Shown piece by piece: positions 36,173-46,842 of a stretch of DNA of 64,000 nt. Under the pieces are notes generated by a model, which worked only from the letters and a program-made list of their open reading frames with translations, ran no database searches and was not told the DNA's origin. The position numbers and the translations under genes were made by a program. This stretch comes from Jaltomata sinuosa (lineage: Eukaryota; Streptophyta; Magnoliopsida; Solanales; Solanaceae): contig QJPP01003504.1 of NCBI GenBank assembly GCA_003996215.1, forward strand, positions 136,001 to 200,000. Reading direction: 5' to 3'. The stretch's first letter is position 1; the number at the start of each line of letters is the position of its first letter.

Positions 36173-36766
36173 TTGACTACGACTCCTATATTATCCTTGT
36201 CGGTTGAAGGTAAAGACTTTATTGTTTACTGTGATGCTTCACATTCTGGTTTGGGTGCTGTGTTGATGCAGGATAGGAATCTGATAGCCTATGCATCCAG
36301 GAAGTTGAAGGTGCATGAGACGAATTACCCGACTCATGACTTAGAGTTGGCAGCGGTGATTTTTACACTAAAGATTTGGAGACACGACCTTTATGGTGTC
36401 AAGTATGAGGTATTCACAGATCATCGTAGTCTGCAACATGTTTTCACTCAAAAGGATTTGAATTTGAGGCAGAGAAGGTGTATGGAGATATTGAAGGACT
36501 ATGATGTTACCATTCAGTACCATCTGGGTAAGGCTAATGTGGTGGCAGACGCATTAAGCCGGAAAACAGTTAGCATGGGTAGCTTGGCTTGTTTGGGGGT
36601 GTCGAAACGACCACTAGCTAAGAAAATTTGGGCTTTGGAGGCCAAGTTCATGCACTTGGGTGTTTCAGATCAAGGTGGGTTGTTGGCCAGCATTGAGGTC
36701 AAAGCCACCTTCATAGAGGAAATAAAGGCCAAACAGTTTCAGGATCCAAAACTGAGTAAGCTATGA
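36173..36766 (+). pseudogene. pol: Element D RNase H, open frame
   Basis: A clean 197-codon frame. All three catalytic acids can be seen: D in IVYCDASHSGLG, E in HDLELAAVIF, D in FTDHRSLQHV; the domain ends with GKANVVADALSRK. It then enters the linker before integrase and stops at a TGA where element C keeps TGG. It is the best preserved enzyme domain in the window and degrades RNA in RNA-DNA hybrids during reverse transcription. Confidence 0.9.
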
Positions 36767-37860
36767 GGCAAGGTAATATTCGGGAAGTCCAGAGATGTCA
36801 TGTTAGACTCTGGTGGAGTGTTGCATTTCAGGGAGAGGATTTGTGTTCCTCGGGTGGATGATATGATTCAGAAAATCCTGGCAGAAGCTCATGGTTCACG
36901 ATACTCAATTCATCCGGGTGTGACTAAAATGTACAGGAACTTGAGGCAGCATTACTGGTGGCCCGGGATGAAAAGGAACATAGTTGATTTTGTGTCCAAA
37001 TGTCAGAACTACCAGCAGGTAAAGTATGAACATCAGAGACCTGCAGGACTACTTCAGAGGATACCCATTCCAGAGTGGAAGTGGGAAAGAATAGACATGG
37101 ACTTTGTGGTGGGTCTTCCCAAGACATTGGCGAGTATGATTCCATTTGGGTCATTGTTGACAGGCTGACCAAGTTTGCTCATTTCATTCCGGTCAGGGTA
37201 GATTACAATTCGCAGCAATTGGCTAAGATCTACGTGAAGGAGATTGTGAGATTGCATGGGGTGCCATTGTCCATCATTTCAGATAGGGGTATGCAGTTTA
37301 CTTCTAAGTTCTGGGGCAAGTTACATGAAGAGTTGGGCACACAACTCACTTTTAGCACAACCTTCCATCCTCAGACTGACGTTCAGTCAGAGAGGACGAT
37401 CCAAGTACTTTGGAGGACATGCTGAGAGCATGTGTGATGGGCTTCGGGGGCCATTGGGACCAGTTCCTACCATTTTGAGAATTCTCGTACAACAACAGTT
37501 ACCACTCCAGTATTTACATGGCACCGTTCGAGGCATTGTATGGGAGGAATTGCAGATCACCAGTTGGGTGGTTTGAGGAAGGCAATGTAAAGCCTCTGGG
37601 CGTGGACTTAGTAAAAGAAGCACAGGAAAAGGTAAGTGGCATTCAGACTAAGTTTCTAGCTACCCAAAGAAGGCAGAAAGAGTATGCAGATCACAAGGTC
37701 GAGGACATGGAATTTCAGGTTGGTGAACGGGTATTATTGAAAGTGTCACAAATGAAAGGGGTCATACGATTTGGTAAGAAGGGCAAGCTTAGCTCTCGGT
37801 TCATCGATCCGTTTGAGGTTCTTGAAATTGTGGGGCAGTGGCTTACAAGTTAGCACTGCC
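36767..37860 (+). pseudogene. pol: Element D integrase, broken
   Basis: The zinc finger reads H-G-S-R-Y-S-I-H ... C-Q-N-Y, so the last Cys of HHCC is replaced by Tyr. The core acids are present across shifted frames: D in WERIDMDFVVGLP, D in SIISDRGMQF, E in SERTIQVL. One base is lost near 37130 and bases are gained near 37405, with a further shift near 37500. The C-terminal part (FQVGERVLLKVS, FGKKGKLSSRFI) is the usual GPY/F-like region. Not functional. Confidence 0.88.
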
Positions 37861-38020
37861 ACCTAGTTTATCAGACGTCCATCCGATATTCCATGTATCC
37901 ATGCTTAAGTGATACCATGTGGATGGGGATTACATCATCAAGTGGGATGAGGTATTTTTCTATAAGGATCTTCGTTATGAAGAAGAACCAGTCTTGATTC
38001 TTGCTCAGGATGTCTAGAGG

Positions 38021-38160
38021 TTGAGGACAAAGGTGATTGATATGGTGAAGGTTCAGTGGAAGCATCGTGTGGTTGAGGAAGCAACTTGGGAAACCGAGAA
38101 GGACATGCGGGATAAGTACCCTCAATTATTTGATGATTTAGGTACTACACTTCCCTTTTT
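38021..38160 (+). pseudogene. pol: Element D chromodomain
   Basis: The reading VKVQWKHRVVEEATWETEKDM ends in RDKYPQLF. This is the C-terminal chromodomain-like module of Tekay/Del chromoviruses (V-x-V-x-W, E-x-A-T-W-E, Y-P-x-L-F), thought to direct insertion to marked chromatin. It is preceded by a TAG near 38015. Confidence 0.85.
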
Positions 38161-38179
38161 TTATTTTCATAAATTCGGG

Positions 38180-38221
38180 TTTGATCGTTCAGGGATGAAC
38201 GATGGGTAAATAGGTATCTGT
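38180..38221 (+). other. Polypurine tract region of element D
   Basis: Purine-rich GGGATGAACGATGGGTAAA and then TAGGTATCTGT stand before the 3' LTR; the same order precedes the 3' LTR of C (43003-43030). The exact priming position is not clear from sequence. Confidence 0.45.
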
Positions 38222-40429
38222 TGTAACGACCGGGTCTATCATTATGGGTAGTCCAATCGTGCCAAGTTTTAGAGTTAGAAAACTCTGAGTTTGGGAGTTT
38301 GTAATTCTGGGCTAGACTAGCCTCGGTCGGTTTTGGAGTGAGGTGGAGTCTAGGGAAATCTGGGTAAGGATTAGGTTAGATGTCTTCATTTTTGCTAGTT
38401 TCCCACGTAGCCAAGACATAAAGGAGTCCGGGGAATTTTTGAAATCTAATTTGGGTAAGTAGAACTCCCGGAATTATATTTGACGTGAAGGGGTTGTTTT
38501 GGGTCATCGAGGGAATCAAGTGTGTTGTAAAATGGCCAAACTGTAGGAGATTTCCCGACATTCTATCTGTGACAAGTGTAATGGTCCGCCATAGCGACCT
38601 CCACTATAGAGGTGGAAAATACCGCTATAGCGGTGGTCAAGGCGGTCAACGCCGCTTAAGACCGCTATAGTGGAAGTCATCTGCTATAGCGGGACTGCTA
38701 TAGCAGAGCGAGGACCGCTATAGAGGGCCGATGGGATATTAATGCATAAATATTCCCCAAAATGTTCAGTTTTCACAACTTCATTTTGGGAGAAGGGCTA
38801 GGCGATTCCAGGCTATTTTCCTTCGTTTTCCTTTGATTTTCTTCCCTAAGGAAATTTTTTTACTCCCTAATCTTTGTACTACTATTCCTATGAGGTAGAA
38901 TTGCTAGGAGGGAACTTGTGGGAAGGTTGGAATAACCTAGGAATGGTAGAATCCGGGGAAAGAAGGGGATTCAAAGCATGAATGTTCTTGGGTACTGTTA
39001 AAAGTAAGATATTATGATCATAGGTTATTAAATTCTCTATTTTTATCCGTAAAAGTGATAGAACTAGGGAAATTAATGGTGGGAAAGCCCGAAAAAAGGG
39101 TGGCATGATCATCGGTGGCCTGGGTTTTGGGATTTGGTGTAATCTGGGTAATGTGCAGGCCTTGTTTGTTAATTTCATGTACTTGTATGTTATTTTAGAC
39201 CAAGAACGAGAAAGGAATCTGGAACACGGGCAAGCTCGGGTTAAGTAGAGATTGGATCATTTTGAGGTAGGTGATGACTTACGATTCCTGTGAATGTTGT
39301 ATAATGTTGTACTCTTATATTAGCGTTTGTATGAATTACATTGCTTAGGGAAGTTGTGTAGAATGTCTAAGGTTCCTTTTTTATAGTCTATGAGTTGGAC
39401 GGTGTGTTTACTTGTTGGTTTACAAGTTGTTTGTTCATCTATTTGACTATGAATTGTTAACATTCGGTTGGCTCGGGTACCACGCCTGGTACGGGAATAC
39501 TAACGATTGGCTCGAGTACCACGCCTTGTATAGGAATACTAACAGTTGGCTTGGGTACCTTGCCTGGTATGAGTTTATTTTACTGCATCATTGCATTTAT
39601 ATTGTTGTGTTGCATTGACTGATATTGGTTTCGTGAGTGGACTGGGTTGTTTATTGAAATGTGTTACTTGTTTGGTGGTCCTTGAGACACCAGGAAATTC
39701 TGTTATATCATTGAGTTGGTCTTGGATTAGGCCGGGTTGTTCATTGACACTTAGGTGTTGTCTAGATAGGATCCCAGGGTAGGTCCAAGCTAGATTGAAA
39801 GGTATGGGTTATGGCCATGAGATGGTGGGTTAGAGTATAAGAGGTGGATTTTATGCGGGAACAAGCTAAGTAGAGACTTATAGTCTAGGTGTGCCTGTTA
39901 ACATTGTTGCATGTCTTCCGTACTATTTACTTGTTATTGTTCTACTGCTTATACACTGTTTATTTGGAAACTGGATGATGATCCTACCAGTACACAGTGG
40001 TGGTGTAGTGATACTGCACTTGCTTTTTCTTTTGGTGAGTACAGAAAATCTTCCAGTGGCTGAGACGCGACCTCATCTATATCACCAGCGATTTCCGTCT
40101 TCAAGGTTGAGCTACTCGATCAGGCTACCTTGGATCTATCTTTGTAGTTTCACCACACTTGTTTCGGGCTTAAAACTACTTCCGTATTTTACTTTTGGGG
40201 TTGCATCCCCGTACTCTAGATATTGGTAGATGTTTGGTACTGCGACTTTCAGTTTCTAGGGGGATTTTCTACAGGATTATTAATGGTATAGTTCTTTGCT
40301 TATTTAATTGCTAGTTTACTTTTTGTTTTGCTGGTTTTAGGCTGTTATTCTAGGCTAAGGGTTGAAATCTATTGGTTTGCTCATCCGGGGTTTGGGTGGG
40401 TGCCACTAACGATGGCCTGGGTCGTGACA
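38222..40429 (+). repeat. Element D 3' LTR (2208 bp)
   Basis: It runs from TGTAACGACC to GTCGTGACA. Palindrome cluster at about 38585-38730; minisatellite of three 39-bp units starting at 39467, 39506 and 39545. It aligns end to end with 30813-33018. Confidence 0.94.
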
Positions 40430-40434
40430 TCAGT
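40430..40434. repeat. Target site duplication TCAGT (right) of element D
   Basis: It is identical to 30808-30812 and followed by the continuation of the C-element RT codons. Confidence 0.95.
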
Positions 40435-41600
40435 TAAATATTAGGCCCGAGAATATTTCTAAGACTGCTTTTTGAACTCGGTATGGGCATTATGAATTCC
40501 TAGTGATGTCGTTTGGGTTGACCAATGCGCCGGTAGCATTCACAAGCTTGATGAGTGGGGTGTTTAAGTTTTATTTGGATTCGTTCGTCATCGTGTTTAT
40601 AGATGACATTTTGATCTACTCCAAGAGTAGGGAAGAGTATGTTGATCATCTCCGTATTGTGTTGGATATTTTGAAGCACCAAAAACTGTATGTGAAATTT
40701 TCTAAGTATGAATTTTGGTTGACTTCAGTCTCCTTCTTAGAGCATGTGGTGTCAGAAAAGAGGGTGATGGTAGATCCCCAGAAGATTGAGGCAGTCAAAA
40801 GTTGGGTCCGGCCGAGCTCTGTGACTGAGGTGAAGAGTTTTGTGGGGCTTGCAGGTTACTACCGTAGATTTGTCTAGGATTTTGCATCCATTGATACTCA
40901 CTTGAGAAGGTTGACTCAGAAAGAGGTACCGTTTGTGTGGTCCGACAAGTGTGAGGAGAGCTTCCAAAAGCTCAAGATACTTCTTGCCATGGCTCCTTCC
41001 TTTCATTGCCGGTTGAAGGTAAGGATTTTATTGTATATTGTGATGCTTCATATTCGGGTTTGGGTGCTGTGTTGATGCAGGGTATGAATGTGATAGCATA
41101 TGCTTCTAGGTAGTTGAAGGTTCATGAGAAAAACTATCCAACCCATGACTTGGAGTTTGCAGCGGTGGTGTTTGCACTCAAAATTTGGAGACACTACTTT
41201 TATAGTTTCAAGTGTGAGGTGTTCACCGATCCTCGCAGTCTGCAATATGTGTTTTCTCAAAAGGACTTCAATCTTAGATAGAGAAGGTGAATGGAGTTAT
41301 TAAAGGATTATGATATGACCATCCAGTACCATCCGGGTAAGGCTAATGTGGTGGAAGACGCATTGAGCCGAAGACAGTCAGCATGGGCAGTTTAGCTTGT
41401 TTGGGGGTGTCCAAACGACCACTGGCAAGGGAGCTTCAGGCTTTGGAAGATAAGTTAATGCACTTGGGTGTCTCATAAAAGGGTGGGGTGTTGCCCATTA
41501 TGGAGGTCAAATCCACATTCATAGAAGAGATAAAGACCAAGAAGTTTCAGGATTCACAGTTGAGCAAACTTTGGAACAAGGTAATATTTGGAGAATCCAA
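40430..41600 (+). pseudogene. pol: Element C pol, second part: RT end and RNase H
   Basis: RT resumes with YGHYEFLVMSFGLTNAP and the catalytic FIDDILIYSKS (40596-40628) and continues to SFVGLAGYYRRFV, ending in a TAG near 40875. RNase H follows with LPVEGKDFIVYCDAS, HDLEFAAVVFALKIW and KANVVEDALSR in changing frames, with several stops and a TGG-to-TAG type change near 41111. Confidence 0.88.
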
Positions 41601-42725
41601 GGATGCCACATTGTACTCTGGTGGGGTGATGAATTTTTGAGGAACGATTTGTGTTCCTCGGGTTGATGATATAATTCATAAGGTATTGACAGAGGCTCAT
41701 GGTTCACGGTATTGGATCCATCTGGCCGTAACCAAGATGTACAGCGACTTGAGGCAACTTTATTGGTGGCCTGGGATGAAAAGGGACATAGATGATTTCG
41801 TGTCCAAGTATCATAATTGCCAGCAGTTCAAGTATGAGCATCAAGGGCATATATGACTACTTCAGAGAATGCCCATTCTCGAGTGGAAGTGGGAGAGGAT
41901 AGTCATAGATTTTGTGGTGGGTCTTCCCAAGACTTTGGGAAAGTATGATTCTATTTGGGTCATTGTGCACAGGCTGACCAAGTCAGCTCATTTCATTCCG
42001 GTCAGGGTGGACTATAATTCACAACAGTTGGCTAAGATCTAAGTTTAGGAGATCGTGAGACTGCATGGGGTACCACTGTCTATCATTTCAGACAGGGGCA
42101 CACAGTTTACCTCTAAGTTCTGAGGTAAGTTACATGAAGAGTTAGGCACTCAACTTACTTTCAGCACAACTTTCCATCCTCAGACTGACGGTCAGTCGGA
42201 TAGGAAAATCCAAGTGTTGGAAGACATTCTGAGAGCATGTATGATCGACTTTGGGGGTCAGTGGGACCAATTCCTACCATTGTGTGAGTTCTCATACAAC
42301 AACAACTACCACTCTAGTATTGACAAAGCGCCATTTAAGGCACTGTATGAGATGGGTTGTGGATCACCTATAGGGTGGTTTGAGGCAGGTGACGTGAAGC
42401 CTCTAGGAGTATACTTAGTAAAGGAAGTATAGGAAAAAGTAAGGGGCATTCAGACCAAGTTGCTAGCGGCCCAGAGCAGGCAGAAAGAATACGCGAATTG
42501 CAAGGTAAGAGACATGGATATTCAGGTAGGTGAGCAAGTACTATTGAAAGTGTCACCAATGAAGGGGGTTATGAATTTTGGTAAGAAGGGCAAGCTCAGC
42601 CCTCAGTTTATCGGTCTATTTGAGGTTCTCGAAATGGTAGGGCCAGTGGCTTAGAGGTTATCACTGCCACCCAGTTTATCCGGAGTCCATCCAATAATCC
42701 ATGTATCCATATTGAAGTGGTACCA
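41601..42725 (+). pseudogene. pol: Element C integrase, broken
   Basis: The zinc finger has H-G-S-R-Y...H followed by K-Y-H-N-C: the first Cys of the C-x-x-C pair is Tyr. The core continues with IIDFVVGLPKT-like, SIISDRGTQF and TAFHPQTDGQ-type text (FHPQTDGQSDRKIQVL, where the catalytic Glu is Asp). A clean piece at 42214-42432 reads LPLCEFSYNNNYHSSI. TGA and TAG stops are frequent. Confidence 0.85.
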
Positions 42726-42828
42726 TGGGGATGTAGATTATATTATCAAATAGGATGAGGTATTACTAGATAAGGACCTTTGATATGAAGAGGAATCAGT
42801 TGCTATTCTTGCTCGGGATGTCCGGAAG

Positions 42829-42965
42829 TTGAGGACAAAAGAGATCAAATTGGTAAAAGTTCAATGGAAGCATCATCCGGTTGAAAAAGCTACCTGGGAA
42901 ACCGAGAAGGATATGCGGGACAAGTACCCTCACTTGTTTGAGGATTCAGGTACTACACTTTCCCT
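42829..42965 (+). pseudogene. pol: Element C chromodomain
   Basis: VKVQWKHHPVEKATWETEKD, then MRDKYPHLFED, closely matching the module of D. It marks C as a chromovirus of the same lineage. Confidence 0.85.
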
Positions 42966-43030
42966 CTTTTATTTTTCATTTTTTCAATTTTTATCATTCA
43001 GGGATGAACGATGGATAAATTGGTATCTAT

Positions 43031-45228
43031 TGTAATTTTCGTCATTACGGGTAAATCTTTCGTGCCAAGTTTAAAGTTAGAAAACTTTTGGGTTTGAAAG
43101 TTCAAAATTTTGGGCTAGGCTAGTCTCGGCCGATTTTGGAGTGAGGTATAGTCTAGGAAAATCCAGGTGAGGATTGGGTAACATATCTTGTATTGAGATA
43201 GTTTTCCTTGTAGCTAAGAAATAGAGGAGTCCGGGGGACTTTTTGGAAGTGAAACTCTCGGTATCGAGGTTGATGTGAAGGGGTTGTTCCAGGACATCGG
43301 GGATTCAAGGTGTGTTGTAAAATAGGCACTTTTGAGGTACTTTATGACTTTCTGTCTCGTGTCAACCATCATGGCGATTGACACATCGCTATCGCAACCT
43401 CCGCTATAGAAGAGAAATTACTGCTATAGCAGAAGTCAATGTCGGTCAGCACCGCTATAGCGGATGGTTCCGCTACAGTGGTACCGCTATAGTAGAGCGT
43501 GGACCTGCATAGCGGACGAGTTGGGATTTAATGCAAAAAACTTCCCCAAAATGTTCAGTTTTCATCAAGAATATTTTGGGAGAAGGGCAAGGCTATTTTG
43601 GGCGAACCTACTCCATTTTCCACCATTTTTCATCCTAAAGGTAAGGATTCTACTCCTCTAACTTAGTACTATCTTTCCTATGGAGTAGAATTGCTAGTCT
43701 TGGACTTGGGGAAAGGTTGTGGTTAACCTAGGAATGGATGAATCCGGGGAATAAGGGAATTCTAGGGCGTAGTAGATCTTGGGTCTTGATATTATTATTG
43801 GGGTATGATCACTTAGCCATAATTCTCTAAAAATATTCGTAAAAATGATGAACTTAGGTGAATTTATGGTGGGAAAGCCCGGGAAAGGGGTGGAATGATC
43901 ATAGTTTGGCCTGGGAATTGGGATTTCTGCATAATCTGGGTATTTTAGGCTAGTAAATTGATTATAGTTATTTTATGTTTGTTTTTAGACCAAGAACAAG
44001 CAAGAATTTTGGAAACCAAGAAAGCTCCGGTTCAGTAGAGCTTTTGAATAATTCGAGGTAGGTGATGGTTGTTATTTTCCCAAAATACATTATGTGTTCA
44101 TGTACTACTGCTTAGTATTGTATGAGTTGCATGCTTAGGGAATGTTTATGAATGTCTAATTGTCTGGATAACAGTCCTGTGAAATAAACTAGTTGTTATT
44201 GCTTGATGGTTTTGCAAGTGTATTGTTTTTCATTATTGTTGACTGTTAGATTTCTATGTGATATTCGGTTGGCTTGGGTACCACGCCTGGTACATCTTAT
44301 TTATTGGTTGGATGTGGTACCACACCTGGTATGGGATATTATTCGGTTTGCACGGGTACCACGCCTGGTACGGGAATTACAAATGGTTGGCTGGATTACC
44401 ACACCTAGTACGAGTTTGCTTTACTAACATTGGTTGTATTTTTTCGATGGTTCCATGAGTGGACCAGGTTATATTCTTGAAATGTGATTTCTGTATATGG
44501 TCCATGAGAGGCCGGGTGATTATAATTTAATTGTGAGGTTGGTCTTAGTGTAGGCTGGGATTGCATGTCAACACTTAGGTGGTGTTAGGGGGATCCCGGG
44601 GTGGGTCTAGACTATGTGGAAAGGTCATATATGTTGTTGTCAATGGCTGTCATTTGGTTACATGTGATTGCTAAGCTAAGGAAGAGACTGGTAGTCTGGT
44701 TATATTGTTGGCTTGTTTACATGTTTACTGTACCTTACTCTGCTTTAGTTTATTTTGTATATATTATTTATTTGGAGCTGGCTGATGATTCTACCAGTAC
44801 ACGGTGGTTGTGTACTGATTCTGCACTTGCATTTATTTTTGTGAGTACAGGTAATAATTTATCGGTTGACGTGTGACCTCACCTGTAGTCCCAGCGTTTC
44901 CAAATATCAAGGGTGAGCTGCTTCAGTCGAGCAACCTTGGTTTCTTCTTTTAGTTGTGGCCCAATTATTTCGGGCTTAAACTCTCTTTTGTTTTGGGGTT
45001 GCATCCCCGTATTTTAGACTTGGTAGATATTTTGGTACGATGACCTTCAGGTTCTAGGGAGGATTTTTCGCAGATTCTTCTTATGATAGTGATTGAGATA
45101 ATGAAATGTTAGTTTATTTTATGCATCTGGTTTTGAGCTGTAAGATTTTGCTAAGTGTTGGGCCAGTATTGGTCCGTTCGCCCGGGGGTATGGGGTGGGT
45201 GCCACTCACGATGGTCTGGGTCGTGACA
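43031..45228 (+). repeat. Element C 3' LTR
   Basis: It starts TGTAATTTTCGTCATTACGG, where the family usually has TGTAACGACCG, so the first ten bases are altered. It ends GTCGTGACA. Palindrome cluster at 43370-43515; four-unit minisatellite at about 44267-44420. Confidence 0.9.
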
Positions 45229-45314
45229 CATATCTTGCCCATAGAGCGTAACTTGTTGTTTGAAAGTTTTTGGGCTAAGTCTTGCCTCTAAGACAAGTGT
45301 TATAGAGCATCTCA
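45229..45314 (+). repeat. 112-bp tandem repeat array, part 2
   Basis: It resumes with CTTGCCCATAGAGCGTAACT, the rest of the unit cut at 25997, followed by half of one more unit (45253-45314) ending TATAGAGCATCTCAC. This shows that C was inserted within the array. Confidence 0.9.
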
Positions 45315-46061
45315 CCAAAATAAATAAATAAAGGTTGACAAAAATGAACAAAAAAAGAAAAGAAAAATAAAAAATAAAAAAGAGAAAAATAAAAGAATTC
45401 AAGTCGAGAGGAGAAAATAAAAAAAATAAAAAAATAAAGGCTGAGAAAAAAAAGGAAAAAAAGAAAAGAAAAAAGAAGACAAAATAAAAAATAAAGGTTG
45501 ACAAAAATGACCAAAAAAAAAAGAAAAAAGAAAAATTAAAAATCAAAGAAAATAAAAAAAGAGAAAAATAAAAGAATAGAAATTGAGAGGTGAAAAGGAA
45601 AAATAAAATAAAAGAAAAACAAAGATTGAGAAAAAAAGGGAAAAAATGAAGAAAAAAGAAGACAAAACAAAAAAAAGGTTGAGAATTTTTTTTTAAAAAA
45701 AGACCAAAGAGAAAAGAAAAAATAAAAACGAGAGAAAAAAAGAAAAAAAAAGTTGAGAGGAGAAAAATAAATAAATAAAGGTTGAAAAAAAAAAGAAAAA
45801 AGGAAGGAAATAAGAAAAAATGAAGAGAAAAACAAAAAAACAAAAAAAAAATAAAGGCTGAGAAAAAAAGATAGAAAAGAAAAAATAAAAATTAAAGAAA
45901 AATAAAAAAGATAAAAAGAAATAAAAATAGAAGTTGAAAGGCAAATGAGTATTGGAGAGTTATTTAAAATATTTAAGGTATAGAGGGACAAAAATGTAGC
46001 TGTTCTATATATGAAAGGAAGGAAGGTTAGTTTTGTAAGATTTTTCTTATGGAGGGACAAT
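45315..46061. repeat. T, right arm: purine-rich inverted-repeat arm
   Basis: About 640 bases of nearly pure A and G with a loosely repeated AAATAAAGGTTGACAAAA motif (about 45326, 45436, 45493, 45613, 45668, 45775, 45850), then TATATGAAAGGAAGGAAGG and CTTATGGAGGGACAATTA. The last part is the inverse of 24580-24640. The right arm lacks the inverse of the outer GGGGTGTCCCC. Long minus-strand open frames here (Phe/Leu runs) are compositional and not genes. Confidence 0.6.
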
Positions 46062-46355
46062 TATTCAAAAGAACTCTCAAGATATTATTTATCTCAATGT
46101 AATGTGTTTTTAATAAATGAAAAGAGCACTCCTATTTATACAATAAAAGGTGGCTGCTAGCCCTAATAAAAACCTAAAAGAATAAATTAGAACTTAGAAA
46201 AATAAAACCCTAGCTTGGTGGCCAATGTATAAACTAAAACCCTAACATTTGTGGCTGAACTAAGGCTTTTCTTGGGCTCTTTAGTCGTGGCTTTTGAGTC
46301 TCATATGGGCTTGATTGGGCTGCTGGCTTCAGCTCCACTTATGGGCTAAAATTGG
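46062..46355 (-). repeat. G: LTR-like sequence, right copy (about 290 bp)
   Basis: It begins TTCAAAAGAACTCTC as at 24236 and stays alignable to about 46350 (CTAAAATTGG). It contains the conserved minus-strand TATAAATA at 46133-46140. Beyond 46355 it differs from the left copy: minus-strand AAAAGGAGG precedes CCAATTTTAGCCC, which could be a polypurine tract and an LTR start. Confidence 0.5.
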
Positions 46356-46410
46356 CCTCCTTTTAGGCTCTTTTAGACTCTTTTGGACACCTCTTTGGAC
46401 ATCTTCAAAA

Positions 46411-46655
46411 CTAATTTCTGGACCCCCAATATCCCTCTTCTTGGACTTTAACTTCTGCCACCAAATAGTTGTAGCATTTGGACAATTCATCTCCCTTGTG
46501 CTTGAGCTCTTCTTCCCCAACAAGACACCTTTGAATCTGCAATTGAAGCCTATTGAGTTTGCCATTGAACTCCTTTGTTTGAGATCTTGTCATAGGCCTC
46601 CTTGGAGCTTCTAAAGCTTCATTCTTGTCTTTCAGTGGAGTAGAGCTTCCATTGA
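46411..46655 (-). pseudogene. Possible pol C-terminal tail adjoining G
   Basis: The minus strand reads TPLKDKNEALEAPRRPMTRS, then QTKEFNGKLNRLQLQIQ and a stop. R-P-M-T-R-S-x-x-K-x-F is the usual wording near the C-terminus of some Ty3/gypsy pol proteins. It follows the RT piece of H without a break in frame, but its content is out of order (RNase H and integrase are missing), so it more likely belongs to the inserted G element. Attribution is uncertain. Confidence 0.4.
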
Positions 46656-46659
46656 TGCT

Positions 46660-46842
46660 ATCACTAAACCCTCTAATAAACCTCCTATAATAGCCAGCTA
46701 GCCACCCAAAACCCCTTAGTTGCTTGATGGTACTGGGCACTGGCCATTCCATGACTGCCTTAATATTTTGGGGGTCTGTTTCTACCCCTACTATAGAGAT
46801 TAAATGATCCAAATATTCTATCTTAGTAGCAGCAAAGACACA
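46660..46842 (-). pseudogene. Element H RT, distal part
   Basis: The minus strand reads VFAATKIEYLDHLISIVGVE, then DPQNIKAVMEWPVPSTIKQL and AGYYRRFIRGFSD, the last RT block of a Ty3/gypsy pol. It joins, when LTR F is removed, to ...HHHLFTRRSKC at 48213, and when the G/T/C/D stack is removed, to the RNase H at 23823. Confidence 0.85.

Larger units (their letters stand above)
30813..40429 (+). mobile_element. Element D: Tekay/Del-like chromovirus nested in element C
   Basis: 9617 bp, LTRs 30813-33018 and 38222-40429, perfect 5-bp duplication TCAGT, gag-protease-RT-RNase H-integrase-chromodomain in order. Internal coding closely matches element C, so the two are subfamilies of one lineage. The longest clean ORFs are 33803-34597 (gag) and 36173-36766 (RNase H). 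At least ten stops and a few frameshifts make it non-autonomous now. The first 340 bp of its LTRs differ at about 15-16 positions by eye. Confidence 0.94.
25998..45228 (+). mobile_element. Element C: Tekay/Del-like chromovirus, plus strand, split by element D
   Basis: LTRs 25998-28216 and 43031-45228, initiator-Met primer site at 28221, gag, protease, RT, RNase H, integrase and chromodomain in gypsy order, all broken. It interrupts the 112-bp tandem array. The flanking 5-mers are CAACT and CATAT, at best a decayed duplication, but the repeat unit is continued on the far side. Its LTRs differ at roughly 10% or more of the first 340 bp by eye, against about 4-5% for D, which agrees with C being the older host of D. 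Without D it is about 9.6 kb, a normal length for this group. Confidence 0.9.

Noticed and set aside
42460..43035. Separate small genes after integrase of element C
   Set aside because: They are the C-terminal integrase and chromodomain of the same pol, separated by stops.
45151..46060. Long minus-strand open frames rich in Phe and Leu, like membrane proteins
   Set aside because: They are translations of a purine-rich low-complexity tract; two frames are open at once and neither has a domain or composition of a real protein.
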